Assembly: GCF_000495475.1 (NCBI RefSeq)
Contig: NZ_ASGZ01000013.1
Span: forward strand, 62,001 to 126,000
Source of the DNA: Candidatus Halobonum tyrrellensis G22
GTDB taxonomy: Archaea > Halobacteriota > Halobacteria > Halobacteriales > Haloferacaceae
Length of the DNA stretch: 64,000 bases
Direction: 5' to 3'
Shown: positions 7,370-15,545 of the stretch, piece after piece
Numbering within the stretch: the first letter of the stretch is position 1
Layout of the letters: each line of letters starts with the position of its first letter
The notes under the pieces: model-generated
What the model was told of the DNA's origin: nothing
Database searches by the model: none
Seen by the model: the letters and a program-made list of their open reading frames with translations, nothing else
Program-made: the position numbers and the translations under genes

Positions 7370-9139
7370 ATGCCAGCGGACTTCAACTGGGCCATCGGCG
7401 GGGAGGCTGGCGATGGCATCGACTCTACGGGAAAGATCTTCGCGCAGGCACTCTCCCGGGCGGGTCGACACGTCTTCACGTCGAAGGACTTCGCGTCCCG
7501 GATCCGCGGCGGGTACACCGCCTACAAGGTCCGGACGTCGGTCGACCGCGTCGACTCGGTGGTCGACCGCCTCGACGTACTGATCGCGCTCACGCCGCGA
7601 ACGATCGACGAGAACCTCGACGAACTCCACGACGACTCGGTCGTGATCTACGACGGCGAGCGGACGACGATGCAGGACGTCGAGATTCCCGGCGAGATGA
7701 CCGGCCTCGACGTGCCGCTCAAGCGACTCGGCGAGGAGGCGGGCGGGGCGATCATGCGCAACGTCGTCGCGCTCGGGGCCGCGTGCGAGGTGACCAACTT
7801 CCCGATCGAGAACCTCGACTCCGCGCTCAAGAAGCGGTTCGGCGACAAGGGGCAGGCGATCGTCGACAACAACAAGCAGGCGGCCCGTAACGGCGTCGAG
7901 TACGTCGAGAAGGAGCACGGCGACCTCTCGTTCGACTACGACCTGGAGACGACCGACAACGACTACGTCCTGCTCAACGGCGACGAGGCGATCGGCATGG
8001 GTGCGATCGCCGCCGGCTGTAAGTACTACGCCGGCTACCCGATCACGCCCGCGACCGACGTGATGACGTACCTGACGGGGCGGATCGAGCAGTTCGGCGG
8101 GCACGTCGTCCAGGCGGAGGACGAACTCGCGGCGATCAACCTCGCGCTCGGGGCGGCGCGGGCGGGCGCGCGGTCGATGACCGCCACCTCCGGGCCGGGG
8201 ATCGACCTGATGACCGAGACGTTCGGGCTGGTCGCCACCTCGGAGACGCCGCTGGTGATCTGCGACGTGATGCGGTCGGGTCCCTCGACGGGGATGCCGA
8301 CCAAACAGGAGCAGGGCGACCTCAACATGCTGCTGTACGGCGGCCACGGCGAGGTGCCGCGGTTCGTCGTCGCGCCCACCACCGTCGCGGAGTGTTTCTG
8401 GAAGACGGTGGAGGCGTTCAACCTCGCCGAGAAGTACCAGACGCCGGTGTTCATCGCCGCCGACCTCGCGATGGCGGTCACCGAACAGACGTTCGAACCC
8501 GAGACGTTCGACATGGACGCGGTGGAGGTCGACCGCGGCAACCTCGTCGACGAGGAGACGGTCGGGGACCACCAGACCGACGCCGAGCAGTTCAAGCCGC
8601 ACGAACTCACCGACGACGGCGTCAGCCCGCGTGCGACCCCCGGCACCGCCGGCGGCGCGCACATGTCCACCGGTCTCGAACACGACGAACTCGGGCGACG
8701 GACCGAGGACACCGACATGCGGGTCGAACAGGTCGACAAGCGCAACCGGAAGGTCGAGACCGCCCGCGAGCGCGAGGGGTTCGAGGCGCGGGAGTTCGGC
8801 GACCCCGACGCCGACACGCTCGTCGTCTCGTGGGGGTCGAACGAGGGTGCCCTGCGCGAGGCGCTCGAACTCCTAGAGGAGGACGGCGTCGACGTGCGCG
8901 TGCTGTCGTGTCCGTACATCTTCCCGCGGCCGGACTTCTCGGAGGCGTTCGACGAGGCGGAGGACGTCATCGTCGTCGAGTGTAACGCCTCGGGGCAGTT
9001 CGCGGACGTGCTCGAACACGACACCCTCACCCGCGTCAAGCGCGTGAACAAGTACAACGGCGTGCGATTCAAGGCCGACGAACTCGCAACCCGGATCAAG
9101 GAGACCCTCGACAGGGAGACCCTGGAGGCCGACCAATGA
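7370..9139 (+). CDS. korA: 2-oxoacid:ferredoxin oxidoreductase, alpha subunit (fused gamma-alpha)
   Basis: 589-residue subunit. The N-terminal 190 residues are the gamma-type domain (NWAIGGEAGDGIDSTGKIF), followed by the alpha pyrimidine-binding domain with YAGYPITPATDVMTYL and the conserved TSGPGIDLMTETFGL, then the C-terminal transketolase-like domain. This gamma-alpha fusion is the haloarchaeal KorA/PorA layout; with KorB it oxidatively decarboxylates a 2-oxoacid (2-oxoglutarate or pyruvate) with coenzyme A and reduces ferredoxin. Length agrees with the family. The stop overlaps the korB start by four bases (ATGA), implying translational coupling. Substrate preference (Kor versus Por) cannot be proved from sequence. 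Confidence 0.93.
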   Translation: MPADFNWAIGGEAGDGIDSTGKIFAQALSRAGRHVFTSKDFASRIRGGYTAYKVRTSVDRVDSVVDRLDVLIALTPRTIDENLDELHDDSVVIYDGERTTMQDVEIPGEMTGLDVPLKRLGEEAGGAIMRNVVALGAACEVTNFPIENLDSALKKRFGDKGQAIVDNNKQAARNGVEYVEKEHGDLSFDYDLETTDNDYVLLNGDEAIGMGAIAAGCKYYAGYPITPATDVMTYLTGRIEQFGGHVVQAEDELAAINLALGAARAGARSMTATSGPGIDLMTETFGLVATSETPLVICDVMRSGPSTGMPTKQEQGDLNMLLYGGHGEVPRFVVAPTTVAECFWKTVEAFNLAEKYQTPVFIAADLAMAVTEQTFEPETFDMDAVEVDRGNLVDEETVGDHQTDAEQFKPHELTDDGVSPRATPGTAGGAHMSTGLEHDELGRRTEDTDMRVEQVDKRNRKVETAREREGFEAREFGDPDADTLVVSWGSNEGALREALELLEEDGVDVRVLSCPYIFPRPDFSEAFDEAEDVIVVECNASGQFADVLEHDTLTRVKRVNKYNGVRFKADELATRIKETLDRETLEADQ

Positions 9140-9999
9140 GCTCAGACGTTAGATTCACCGACTTCAAGTCCGACAAACAGCCCACGTGGTGTCCCGGCTG
9201 CGGCGACTTCGGGACGATGAACGGCATGATGAAGGCGCTCGCGGAGACGGGGAACGACCCCGACAACACCTTCGTCGTCGCCGGCATCGGCTGTTCGGGC
9301 AAGATCGGCACGTACATGCACAGCTACGCGCTCCACGGCGTGCACGGCCGGGCGCTCCCGGTCGGCGCGGGCGTGAAGATGGCCAACCCCGACCTCGAAG
9401 TGATGGTCGCGGGCGGCGACGGCGACGGCTACTCGATCGGCGCGGGTCACTTCGTCCACGCCGTCCGGCGGAACGTCGACATGTCCTACATCGTCATGGA
9501 CAACCGGATCTACGGGCTGACCAAGGGGCAGGCGTCGCCCACCTCGCGTGAGGACTTCGAGACGGCGACCACCCCCGAGGGGCCGAAACAGCCCCCCGTC
9601 AACCCGCTCGCGCTCGCGCTCGCGTCGGGCGCGACGTTCATCGCCCAGTCGTTCTCCTCGGACGCGCTGCGCCACCAGGAGATCGTCCAGAAGGCGATCG
9701 AACACGACGGGTTCGGCTTCGTCAACGTGTTCAGCCCCTGCGTGACGTTCAACGACGTCGACACGTACGACTACTTCCGCGACTCGCTGGTCGACCTGGC
9801 CGACGAGGACTACGACCCGAACGACCGCGAGGCCGCCAAGGAGCGCGTCCTCGACGCCGACAAGGAGTACATGGGCGTGCTCTACCAGGACGACGAGTCG
9901 GTGCCGTACGGCAAACAGCACGGACTCGACTCGAACATGAGCGAGGTCGACGAGGGCGCGCCCGACGGCGCGACGGACCTCGTGCGCGAGTTCTACTGA
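9136..9999 (+). CDS. korB: 2-oxoacid:ferredoxin oxidoreductase, beta subunit
   Basis: 287-residue thiamine-diphosphate-binding subunit. WCPGCGDFG near the N-terminus, GIGCSGKIGTYMHSYALHG, and the ThDP/Mg motif GGDGDGYSIGAGHF followed by MDNRIYGLTKGQASPTS are all canonical. Cysteines in CPGC and the GCS region coordinate or lie near the single 4Fe-4S cluster of halobacterial enzymes. No separate ferredoxin-domain subunit is encoded, as expected for the haloarchaeal two-subunit enzyme. It is translationally coupled to korA. A long hairpin lies just downstream and may end the operon. Confidence 0.94.
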   Translation: MSSDVRFTDFKSDKQPTWCPGCGDFGTMNGMMKALAETGNDPDNTFVVAGIGCSGKIGTYMHSYALHGVHGRALPVGAGVKMANPDLEVMVAGGDGDGYSIGAGHFVHAVRRNVDMSYIVMDNRIYGLTKGQASPTSREDFETATTPEGPKQPPVNPLALALASGATFIAQSFSSDALRHQEIVQKAIEHDGFGFVNVFSPCVTFNDVDTYDYFRDSLVDLADEDYDPNDREAAKERVLDADKEYMGVLYQDDESVPYGKQHGLDSNMSEVDEGAPDGATDLVREFY

Positions 10000-10004
10000 A
10001 CCAC

Positions 10005-10067
10005 TTTTAGCGGGGGCCTCCTCGCTCGCGCGGCTTCGCCGCGCTCGCTCGTCGACCCCCGCCAAAA
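10005..10067. repeat. Long quasi-palindrome just after korB, possible terminator
   Basis: Outer arms TTTTAGCGGGGG and CCCCCGCCAAAA pair with one mismatch, and the inside is a second perfect stem GCGCGGC-TTC-GCCGCGC at 10028-10044 flanked by CTCGCT/GCTCGCTC. It begins 5 bases after the korB stop. The T-run on one side and A-run on the other would suit a bidirectional transcription end. The apex resembles those of the palindromes beside tRNA-Arg and tRNA-Val, so it may equally be a product of the same mutational process. Confidence 0.65.
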
Positions 10068-10258
10068 CCCGTTCACGCTCGAAAGGGCCGCTCGCTCGGG
10101 CCTCCGGCCCTCGCTCGCGGTCGGCGGAGGTACCGCCGCGGCACCGCACGACACCGCACCGCCTCCGCGCCGCAATCGGATCCGCTCGTTCTGCTCGTTC
10201 CGCGGTTTCTCGGCGCGCGGCCGGAAGGTCGAAACCGCCCGCGTCCGAGACCCGAGGT

Positions 10259-10654
10259 GTGTCGAACGACGAGACGCCGGACACCGCGGAGGCACCGATC
10301 GGGGGTAGGATCGTCGAACGCGTCGCCGACGAACGGGGGGTCGACCCCGAGACGCTGTCGGACGCGCTCGTCGAGGTGAACGCCGTCCTCATCGGCCGGC
10401 ACGGCGAACTGGAGCGGTCGGCCGACCACGTCACCGTCGACGAGGTGCGCGCCTACCGGGTCGAGGAGGGGCGGTGGGACGACCTGCTCGACGGGGCGGG
10501 GTTCGACTTCGGCGACGACCTCACCGCCGCCGTCGAGGCGGCACACACCGAGCACGCCCGCCTGCTGTTCGCCGACGCGGTCGACGCCGACGAGCGGTTC
10601 GAACCCGGCGAACTCGGCGTGGTCGTCGGCGTCGACACCGCAGAAGAGTTCTGA
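10259..10654 (+). CDS. Conserved haloarchaeal protein, unknown function
   Basis: 131-residue acidic soluble protein from a GTG start at 10259. The first 20 residues are low-complexity; the rest looks like a compact alpha/beta domain with VDPETLSDALVEVNAVLIGRH and HARLLFADAVDADERFEPGE. No catalytic motif is visible. I do not recognise the family with certainty; it may be one of the haloarchaea-specific DUFs. It is convergent with the polyprenyl synthase gene, with 10 bases between stop codons. The 5' region is G+C-rich with no obvious TATA box, so the start is less certain than the frame. Confidence 0.68.
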   Translation: MSNDETPDTAEAPIGGRIVERVADERGVDPETLSDALVEVNAVLIGRHGELERSADHVTVDEVRAYRVEEGRWDDLLDGAGFDFGDDLTAAVEAAHTEHARLLFADAVDADERFEPGELGVVVGVDTAEEF

Positions 10655-10664
10655 GTTCGGCGAC

Positions 10665-11507
10665 TCAGCGCTGGCGGACGACGACGAACTCCGCGAGGTC
10701 GCGGAGGTAGCCCCGCGCGTCCGACTCGCCGACGCCCGTCGTCTCTAAGGCTTCGAGCGCCAGGTCGGCCTGCTCGCGCGCGCGGTCGTTCGCCTCCTCG
10801 GGCGTGAGGTCCGTCACCTGTAGCAGCGACGGCCGGTCGACCGCCTCGTCCTGCCCGGTGGGCTTGCCCAACGCCTCCTCGTCGGCGGTCGCGTCCAACA
10901 CGTCGTCGCGTATCTGGAAGGCCACGCCCACCCGCTCGGCGTACTCGCCGAACGCCTCGACCGCGAACCCGTCGGTGTCGGCGGCGACCGCGCCGAGTTC
11001 GGCGGCCGCGCGGAACAGCGCGCCCGTCTTCCGGCGCGCGAGTTCCATGTACTCCGCCTCGTTCGCGGGGCGGTCGACCAGTTCGACCGCCTCGCCCTCG
11101 CCGAGTTCGACCATCGACTCCGCGACCACCTGCATCGCCCGCTCGTCCCGCGAGAACAGCGCGAACGCCTCGCCCAACAGGCCGTCGGAGGCGACCAGCG
11201 CCGCGCCGTAGCCGTACTCGGCCCACGCGCTCGGCGTCCCGCGGCGGACCGCCGAGCGGTCGATGATGTCGTCGACGACGAGCGACGCGTTGTGGACGAG
11301 TTCGACCCCGACGGCGAAGTCGACCGCGGTCTCGATGTCGCCGCCCGCCGCCTCGCAGGCGAGGAGCGTGACCGTCGGCCGGACGCGCTTCCCCCCCGCG
11401 AGCACGACGTGTTCCAACTCGCCGGAGAGTTCGGCCGGGTCGACCGCCCCGGTCACCTCCCGTAGGCGGTCGTCGACCATCGCGACCCGACGCTCCAGAT
11501 ACTCCAT
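10665..11507 (-). CDS. Polyprenyl (isoprenyl) diphosphate synthase
   Basis: 280-residue trans-prenyltransferase. The conserved region LAGGKRVRPTVTLLACEA is followed by the first aspartate-rich motif VVDDIID and RRGTPSAW, and the second aspartate motif is IRDDVLD. These bind the Mg-diphosphates of allylic substrate and IPP. In haloarchaea such enzymes make geranylgeranyl, farnesylgeranyl or longer chains for lipids and quinones; the residues before the first motif (HNASL) do not settle chain length. The ATG at 11507 begins the alignable domain; an upstream in-frame ATG at 11534 adds nine residues. Upstream about 285 bases hold nothing convincing. Confidence 0.9.
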   Translation of the reverse strand: MEYLERRVAMVDDRLREVTGAVDPAELSGELEHVVLAGGKRVRPTVTLLACEAAGGDIETAVDFAVGVELVHNASLVVDDIIDRSAVRRGTPSAWAEYGYGAALVASDGLLGEAFALFSRDERAMQVVAESMVELGEGEAVELVDRPANEAEYMELARRKTGALFRAAAELGAVAADTDGFAVEAFGEYAERVGVAFQIRDDVLDATADEEALGKPTGQDEAVDRPSLLQVTDLTPEEANDRAREQADLALEALETTGVGESDARGYLRDLAEFVVVRQR

Positions 11508-11792
11508 TGGCGGCGGTCGGGGCGCGGTATGCAAGAGGCTACCGGAGTGAGGCGCGCCGCTCGCGGGCGCGTCGACGACGGATCGAGCGTGGACCCGCGA
11601 ACGGCGATGAGCGGCACGACGGGCGAGAACCGACGTGAAGCGAGGACGGACGACGGCGGCGAGCGGGCAGCCGAATCGAACCCGGACGGGCGGTGCGGTC
11701 CCCGTCCCCTACGGCGACGGCTCGGCCGGCGGTCGGCGGCGTCGGGCGGTCGCGAACCGCGCGGGCGGCCCGGCCGCCTCGAACGACTCAGA

Positions 11793-12761
11793 CTACTCGA
11801 ACTGCTCGATGAGCGCGGGCACCACCTCGAACAGGTCACCCACCACCCCGTAGTCGGCGATGTCGAAGATGGGCGCGTTCGGGTCGTCGTTGACCGCGAT
11901 GATCGTCTCGCTGCCCTTCATGCCGGCGACGTGTTGGACCGCGCCGGAGATGCCGATGGCGAGATAGACGTCGGGCGTCACCTGTTTGCCCGACTGGCCG
12001 ACCTGCCGGGCGGGGTCGAGCCAGCCGTTGTCGACGAGGGGTCGCGACGACGACAGCGTCGCGCCGGTCGCCTCCACGAGGTCGTAGATCAGGTCGAGGT
12101 TCTCCTCCTCCTCGATGCCGCGGCCGATGGAGACGAGGAACTCCGCGTCAGCGATGTCGACGTCGCCGCCGCCGACCTCCTCGAACCCCAGCACGCGCGA
12201 GGGGAACGCCGACTCGTCGGCGTCGAACGCGAACGGCCGGATCTCGGCCTCCCCCGGCGCGTCGGTGGGCGGCCACTCGCCGCCGCGGACCGTGACCGCG
12301 AACGGCTCCTCGTCGACGGCGACGGTGGTCTCGACCTTCGAGCCGTACATCTCGCGGGTCGCCTCCAGTCCGCCGTCGTACGAGAGTCCGACCGCGTCCG
12401 ACACCAGCGGCAGGTCGAGCGCGTTCGCCACCGCGGGCGCGTAGTCCAACCCGTTGACCGAGTTGGGCATCACCAGCGCCGTCGGATCGAGTTCCTCGAC
12501 CAGCGCCGCGGTCGCCGCGGCGTACAGGTCGTGGTTGAACTCCTCGCCCTCGTCGACCGTGTGGACGGCGTCGACCCCCTCGACGTCGAGCATCTCCGCG
12601 AACCGCTCGACGTCGCCCGCCACCACCGCCAGGTGGAGTTCGCCGCCCACCGCGTCGGCGAGTTCGCGACACGCGGTCACGAGTTCGAAGCTCACGTCGC
12701 GCAGTTCGCCCCGGCGGTGGTCGGCGACCCCGAGCACCGCGACGTCCCCGTCGGCGCTCAT
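11793..12761 (-). CDS. etfA: Electron transfer flavoprotein alpha subunit, copy 1
   Basis: 322-residue FixB/EtfA protein. The N-terminal adenine-nucleotide-like domain covers about residues 1-190 and the C-terminal FAD domain carries GQSGKQVTPDVYLAIGIS, GAVQHVAGM and NDDPNAPIFDIADYG, the family signature. With EtfB it carries electrons from acyl-CoA or other dehydrogenases to a membrane quinone reductase. It overlaps the upstream beta gene by four bases (ATGA). A very similar etfB-etfA pair lies immediately upstream on the same strand, so this is the downstream member of a tandem duplication. Confidence 0.93.
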   Translation of the reverse strand: MSADGDVAVLGVADHRRGELRDVSFELVTACRELADAVGGELHLAVVAGDVERFAEMLDVEGVDAVHTVDEGEEFNHDLYAAATAALVEELDPTALVMPNSVNGLDYAPAVANALDLPLVSDAVGLSYDGGLEATREMYGSKVETTVAVDEEPFAVTVRGGEWPPTDAPGEAEIRPFAFDADESAFPSRVLGFEEVGGGDVDIADAEFLVSIGRGIEEEENLDLIYDLVEATGATLSSSRPLVDNGWLDPARQVGQSGKQVTPDVYLAIGISGAVQHVAGMKGSETIIAVNDDPNAPIFDIADYGVVGDLFEVVPALIEQFE

Positions 12762-13549
12762 TCGCCGACCACCCCCCGATCGCGGAGCACCTCGGCCACC
12801 CGCGACGCCTGCTCGTCGGCGTCGCCGTCGAAGTAGGTGGCGTCCGACTGCGTCTCGGGTTCGGTCATCCCGGTCCGTCGGACCGGCGAGTCGACCGCGC
12901 CCGCGTCGAGTCCCAGGTCGGCCAGCCCCCGGACCGCGATCTCCTTCGACTGCGCCTGCCGGATGCCGCGCAGGCTGGCGTACCGCGGTTCGTTGATCCC
13001 CGTCTGGATGGTGAACACCGCCGGCAGGTCCACCTCGGTCAGTTCCTCGACCCCGCCCTCCAGTTCGCGGTGGACGCTCGCGGTCGTCAGGTCGTCGTCC
13101 AGGTCCAACTGGTTGACGACCGCCGCCCACCCGAAGCCGAGTTCGTCCGCGAGCGACACCCCGGTCGCGCCGTAGCCGTCGTCGCTCGCCTGCACGCCCG
13201 TCAGAATCAGATCGGGCTCCTCCTCGGCGGCGACCGCCGCGAGCAGTCGCGTCTTCGCCGCCACGTCCAACTCGGCGGCCGCGATATCGTCGTCCCACAC
13301 GCGGACCGCGCGGTCGACCCCCTTCGCGAGCGCCATCCGGACCGTCTCATCGGCGCGTTCGGGACCGATCGTCGCCGACACCACCTCCGCGTCGTCGGTC
13401 GCCTCGGCGATCCGCACGCCCGCCTCGACGGCGTAGTCGTCCCACTCGTTCAGGTCGTACTCCAGGTACCGCTCGTCGATGTCGGTACCCTCGATCTCGA
13501 AGTCGTCGGCCGCCGACGCGACCTCCTTGACGGTGACGAGGATCTTCAT
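12758..13549 (-). CDS. etfB: Electron transfer flavoprotein beta subunit, copy 1
   Basis: 263-residue FixA/EtfB protein beginning MKILVTVKEV. AMP-binding and recognition-loop regions are seen as DLILTGVQASDDGYGATG and VHRELEGGVEELTEVDLPAV, followed by the C-terminal recognition-loop-like segment. The ATG at 13549 is preceded by a 23-base promoter block that is identical in the second copy. Between about 13,180 and 13,290 the DNA is nearly identical to the second copy, much more so than the rest of the gene, suggesting gene conversion. It is translationally coupled to etfA copy 1. Confidence 0.92.
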   Translation of the reverse strand: MKILVTVKEVASAADDFEIEGTDIDERYLEYDLNEWDDYAVEAGVRIAEATDDAEVVSATIGPERADETVRMALAKGVDRAVRVWDDDIAAAELDVAAKTRLLAAVAAEEEPDLILTGVQASDDGYGATGVSLADELGFGWAAVVNQLDLDDDLTTASVHRELEGGVEELTEVDLPAVFTIQTGINEPRYASLRGIRQAQSKEIAVRGLADLGLDAGAVDSPVRRTGMTEPETQSDATYFDGDADEQASRVAEVLRDRGVVGE

Positions 13550-13564
13550 CGTCCACCCGTGTCG

Positions 13565-13587
13565 CGGTCGCGGGTAAACAGTTTCGG
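13565..13587 (-). promoter_or_regulatory. Promoter block of etfBA copy 1, identical to copy 2
   Basis: A 23-base block containing, on the coding strand, CCGAAACTGTTTACCC lies 15 bases upstream of the etfB start and is repeated without change at 15508-15530 in front of the second operon. TTTACC serves as a likely TATA element. Conservation beyond coding DNA shows that the duplication included the promoter, or that a regulator keeps the block unchanged. Confidence 0.65.
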
Positions 13588-13680
13588 AAACGGGGTCCGC
13601 GCCGCCCGCGAACCCGGCGGAGCGGCCCTCAGCCGACCGTCGCGGCCCCGTCACGCGCGGCGAGACCCCGCGGGGGTCGG

Positions 13681-14673
13681 CTACGCGTCCGTCTCGTCGC
13701 CCTCGAACTGTTCGACGAGCGCGGGCACCACCTCGAACAGGTCGCCCACCACCCCGTAGTCGGCGACGTCGAAGATGGGCGCGCTCGGGTCCCGGTCGAT
13801 CGCGACGACCGTCTCGCTGTTCTCCATCTGGCCGACGTGCTGGGCCGCCCCGGAGATGCCGACCGCGAGGTAGACGGTGGGCCGGACGTACTGCCCGGAC
13901 TGGCCGACCTGTCGACTCCGCTCGACCCAGCCGCTGTCGACGACCGGCCGCGAGGCGACGAGCGTCCCGCCGGTCACCTCGGCGAGTCGCTCGACGAGTT
14001 CGAGGTTCTCCTCCGAGCCGATCCCGCGGCCGACCGCGATCAGGAGGTCGGCGTACGTGACGTCGATCGCCTCGCCGACCTCCTCGAACCCCAACACCCG
14101 CGACCCGAGCGCGGACTCGTCGACCGCCACCTCGAACGGCCGGATCTCGGCCTCGCCCGTGTTGTCCGTCACCGGGAACGCGCCGTCGCGGACCGTCAGG
14201 GCGAACGGCGTCTCCTCGACCGCGACGGTGACCTCCAGTTTCGAGCGGTAGATCCGACGGGTCACCTCCACGTCGCCGCCGTCAGTCGAGAGCGCGACCG
14301 CGCCGGACGCGAGCGGCAGGTCGAGCCTGTTCGCCACCGCGGGCGCGTAGTCCAGTCCGTTGACCGACCCCGGCATCACCAACACCTCGGGTTCGAGGTC
14401 GGCGTACAGCGCCTCGACCGTCGTCGCGTACACGTCGTGGTTGAACTCCTCGCCGTCCGCCACCGTGTGGACGGCGTCGACCCCCTCGACGTCGAGCATC
14501 TCCGCGAACCGCTCGACGTCGCCTGCCACCACCGCCAGGTGGAGTTCGCCGCCGACCGCGTCGACGAGGCTCCGCCCCGCCGTGACCATCTCGAAGCTCA
14601 CGTCGCGAAGCTCCCCCCGTCGGTGGTCGACGACCGCGAGCACGCCGCCCTCGGCGTCGGCGCCGGCGCTCAT
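13681..14673 (-). CDS. etfA: Electron transfer flavoprotein alpha subunit, copy 2
   Basis: 330-residue paralogue of the alpha subunit at 11793-12761 with the same domain order; the FAD region reads GQSGQYVRPTVYLAVGIS, GAAQHVGQM and DRDPSAPIFDVADYG. It differs from copy 1 mainly in the middle (residues 110-240) and has a short acidic C-terminal extension. The region HLAVVAGDVERFAEMLDVEG is the same in both copies, at protein and nearly at DNA level. The four-base overlap with its own beta gene is kept. Both FAD-binding regions look intact, so both operons should be functional; they may serve different dehydrogenases. Confidence 0.92.
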   Translation of the reverse strand: MSAGADAEGGVLAVVDHRRGELRDVSFEMVTAGRSLVDAVGGELHLAVVAGDVERFAEMLDVEGVDAVHTVADGEEFNHDVYATTVEALYADLEPEVLVMPGSVNGLDYAPAVANRLDLPLASGAVALSTDGGDVEVTRRIYRSKLEVTVAVEETPFALTVRDGAFPVTDNTGEAEIRPFEVAVDESALGSRVLGFEEVGEAIDVTYADLLIAVGRGIGSEENLELVERLAEVTGGTLVASRPVVDSGWVERSRQVGQSGQYVRPTVYLAVGISGAAQHVGQMENSETVVAIDRDPSAPIFDVADYGVVGDLFEVVPALVEQFEGDETDA

Positions 14674-15491
14674 CCGTCGACGACTCCCTCGTCGCGGAGC
14701 AGGTCGGCCACCCCCGCCGCCCGTTCGTCCGTGTCGCCGTCGAAGTAGGTGGTCGACACGCCCCGGTCCGGCACCGACGCGCCCGTCCGCCGGAACGGCG
14801 ACTCGACCGCCCCCGCGTCGAGTCCCAGGTCGGCGAGGCCCCGCCGCTCGATCGGTTCGGCGTCCGGCCCGTCCCCGATCGGGCTGGCCGCCCGGGGGTC
14901 GGTGCTCCCGACCTGGACGGTGAGCACCGCCGGCAGGTCCACCTCGCTCAACTCCTCGACGCCGCCCTCCAGTTCGCGGTGGACCCGCGCGCGCGCGAGC
15001 GCGTCGTCGACCTCGACCCGGTTGACGACCGCCGCCCACTCGACGCCGAGTTCGTCCGCGAGCGACACCCCGGTCGCGCCGAACTCGTCGTCGCTCGCCT
15101 GCACGCCCGTCAGAATCAGGTCGGGCTCCTCCTCGGCGGCGACCGCCGCGAGCAGCCGCGTCTTCGCCGCCACGTCCAACTCGGCGGCCGCGATATCGTC
15201 GTCCCACACGCGAATCGCGCGGTCGACTCCCTTCGCGAGCACCGTCCGGACCGTCTCCTCGGCCCGCTCGGGACCGATCGTCACCGACACCACCTCGGTG
15301 TCGGCGCCGGCGGCGTCGGCGTCGTCGGCGGCGTCGTCGAACTGTTCGGCGACCCTGACGCCGGTCTCGACGGCGTACTCGTCCCACTCGTTCAGGCCGT
15401 ACGCCAAGTGACGACGGTCGATATCGACCCCGTCGATCTCGAACCCGTCTGTCGCCTCCGCGACCTCCTTGACGGCGACGAGGACCTTCAT
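14670..15491 (-). CDS. etfB: Electron transfer flavoprotein beta subunit, copy 2
   Basis: 273-residue paralogue of the beta subunit at 12758-13549, starting MKVLVAVKEV. It carries an extra acidic, alanine-rich insertion (DDAADDADAAGADTE, about residues 52-66) that copy 1 lacks. The block WDDDIAAAELDVAAKTRLLA plus DLILTGVQASDD is shared with copy 1 almost base for base, while flanking parts are much more diverged. The start at 15491 follows the promoter block shared with copy 1. No FixC or FixX gene follows either pair, so the quinone oxidoreductase must be encoded elsewhere. Confidence 0.91.
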   Translation of the reverse strand: MKVLVAVKEVAEATDGFEIDGVDIDRRHLAYGLNEWDEYAVETGVRVAEQFDDAADDADAAGADTEVVSVTIGPERAEETVRTVLAKGVDRAIRVWDDDIAAAELDVAAKTRLLAAVAAEEEPDLILTGVQASDDEFGATGVSLADELGVEWAAVVNRVEVDDALARARVHRELEGGVEELSEVDLPAVLTVQVGSTDPRAASPIGDGPDAEPIERRGLADLGLDAGAVESPFRRTGASVPDRGVSTTYFDGDTDERAAGVADLLRDEGVVDG

Positions 15492-15507
15492 CGACCGCCC
15501 GTACCCG

Positions 15508-15530
15508 CGGTCGCGGGTAAACAGTTTCGG
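15508..15530 (-). promoter_or_regulatory. Promoter block of etfBA copy 2
   Basis: This 23-base block is identical to 13565-13587 and stands 16 bases before the etfB copy 2 start. On the coding strand it contains TTTACCC, a plausible TATA element. Sequences on either side differ between the two copies, so the block itself appears to be under selection. Confidence 0.65.
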
Positions 15531-15545
15531 CACCCGCGGCGCGGG

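Noticed and set aside
11508-11792. Gene in the gap upstream of polyprenyl synthase
   Set aside because: All frames are arginine/serine/proline-rich without domain pattern; nothing is supported.
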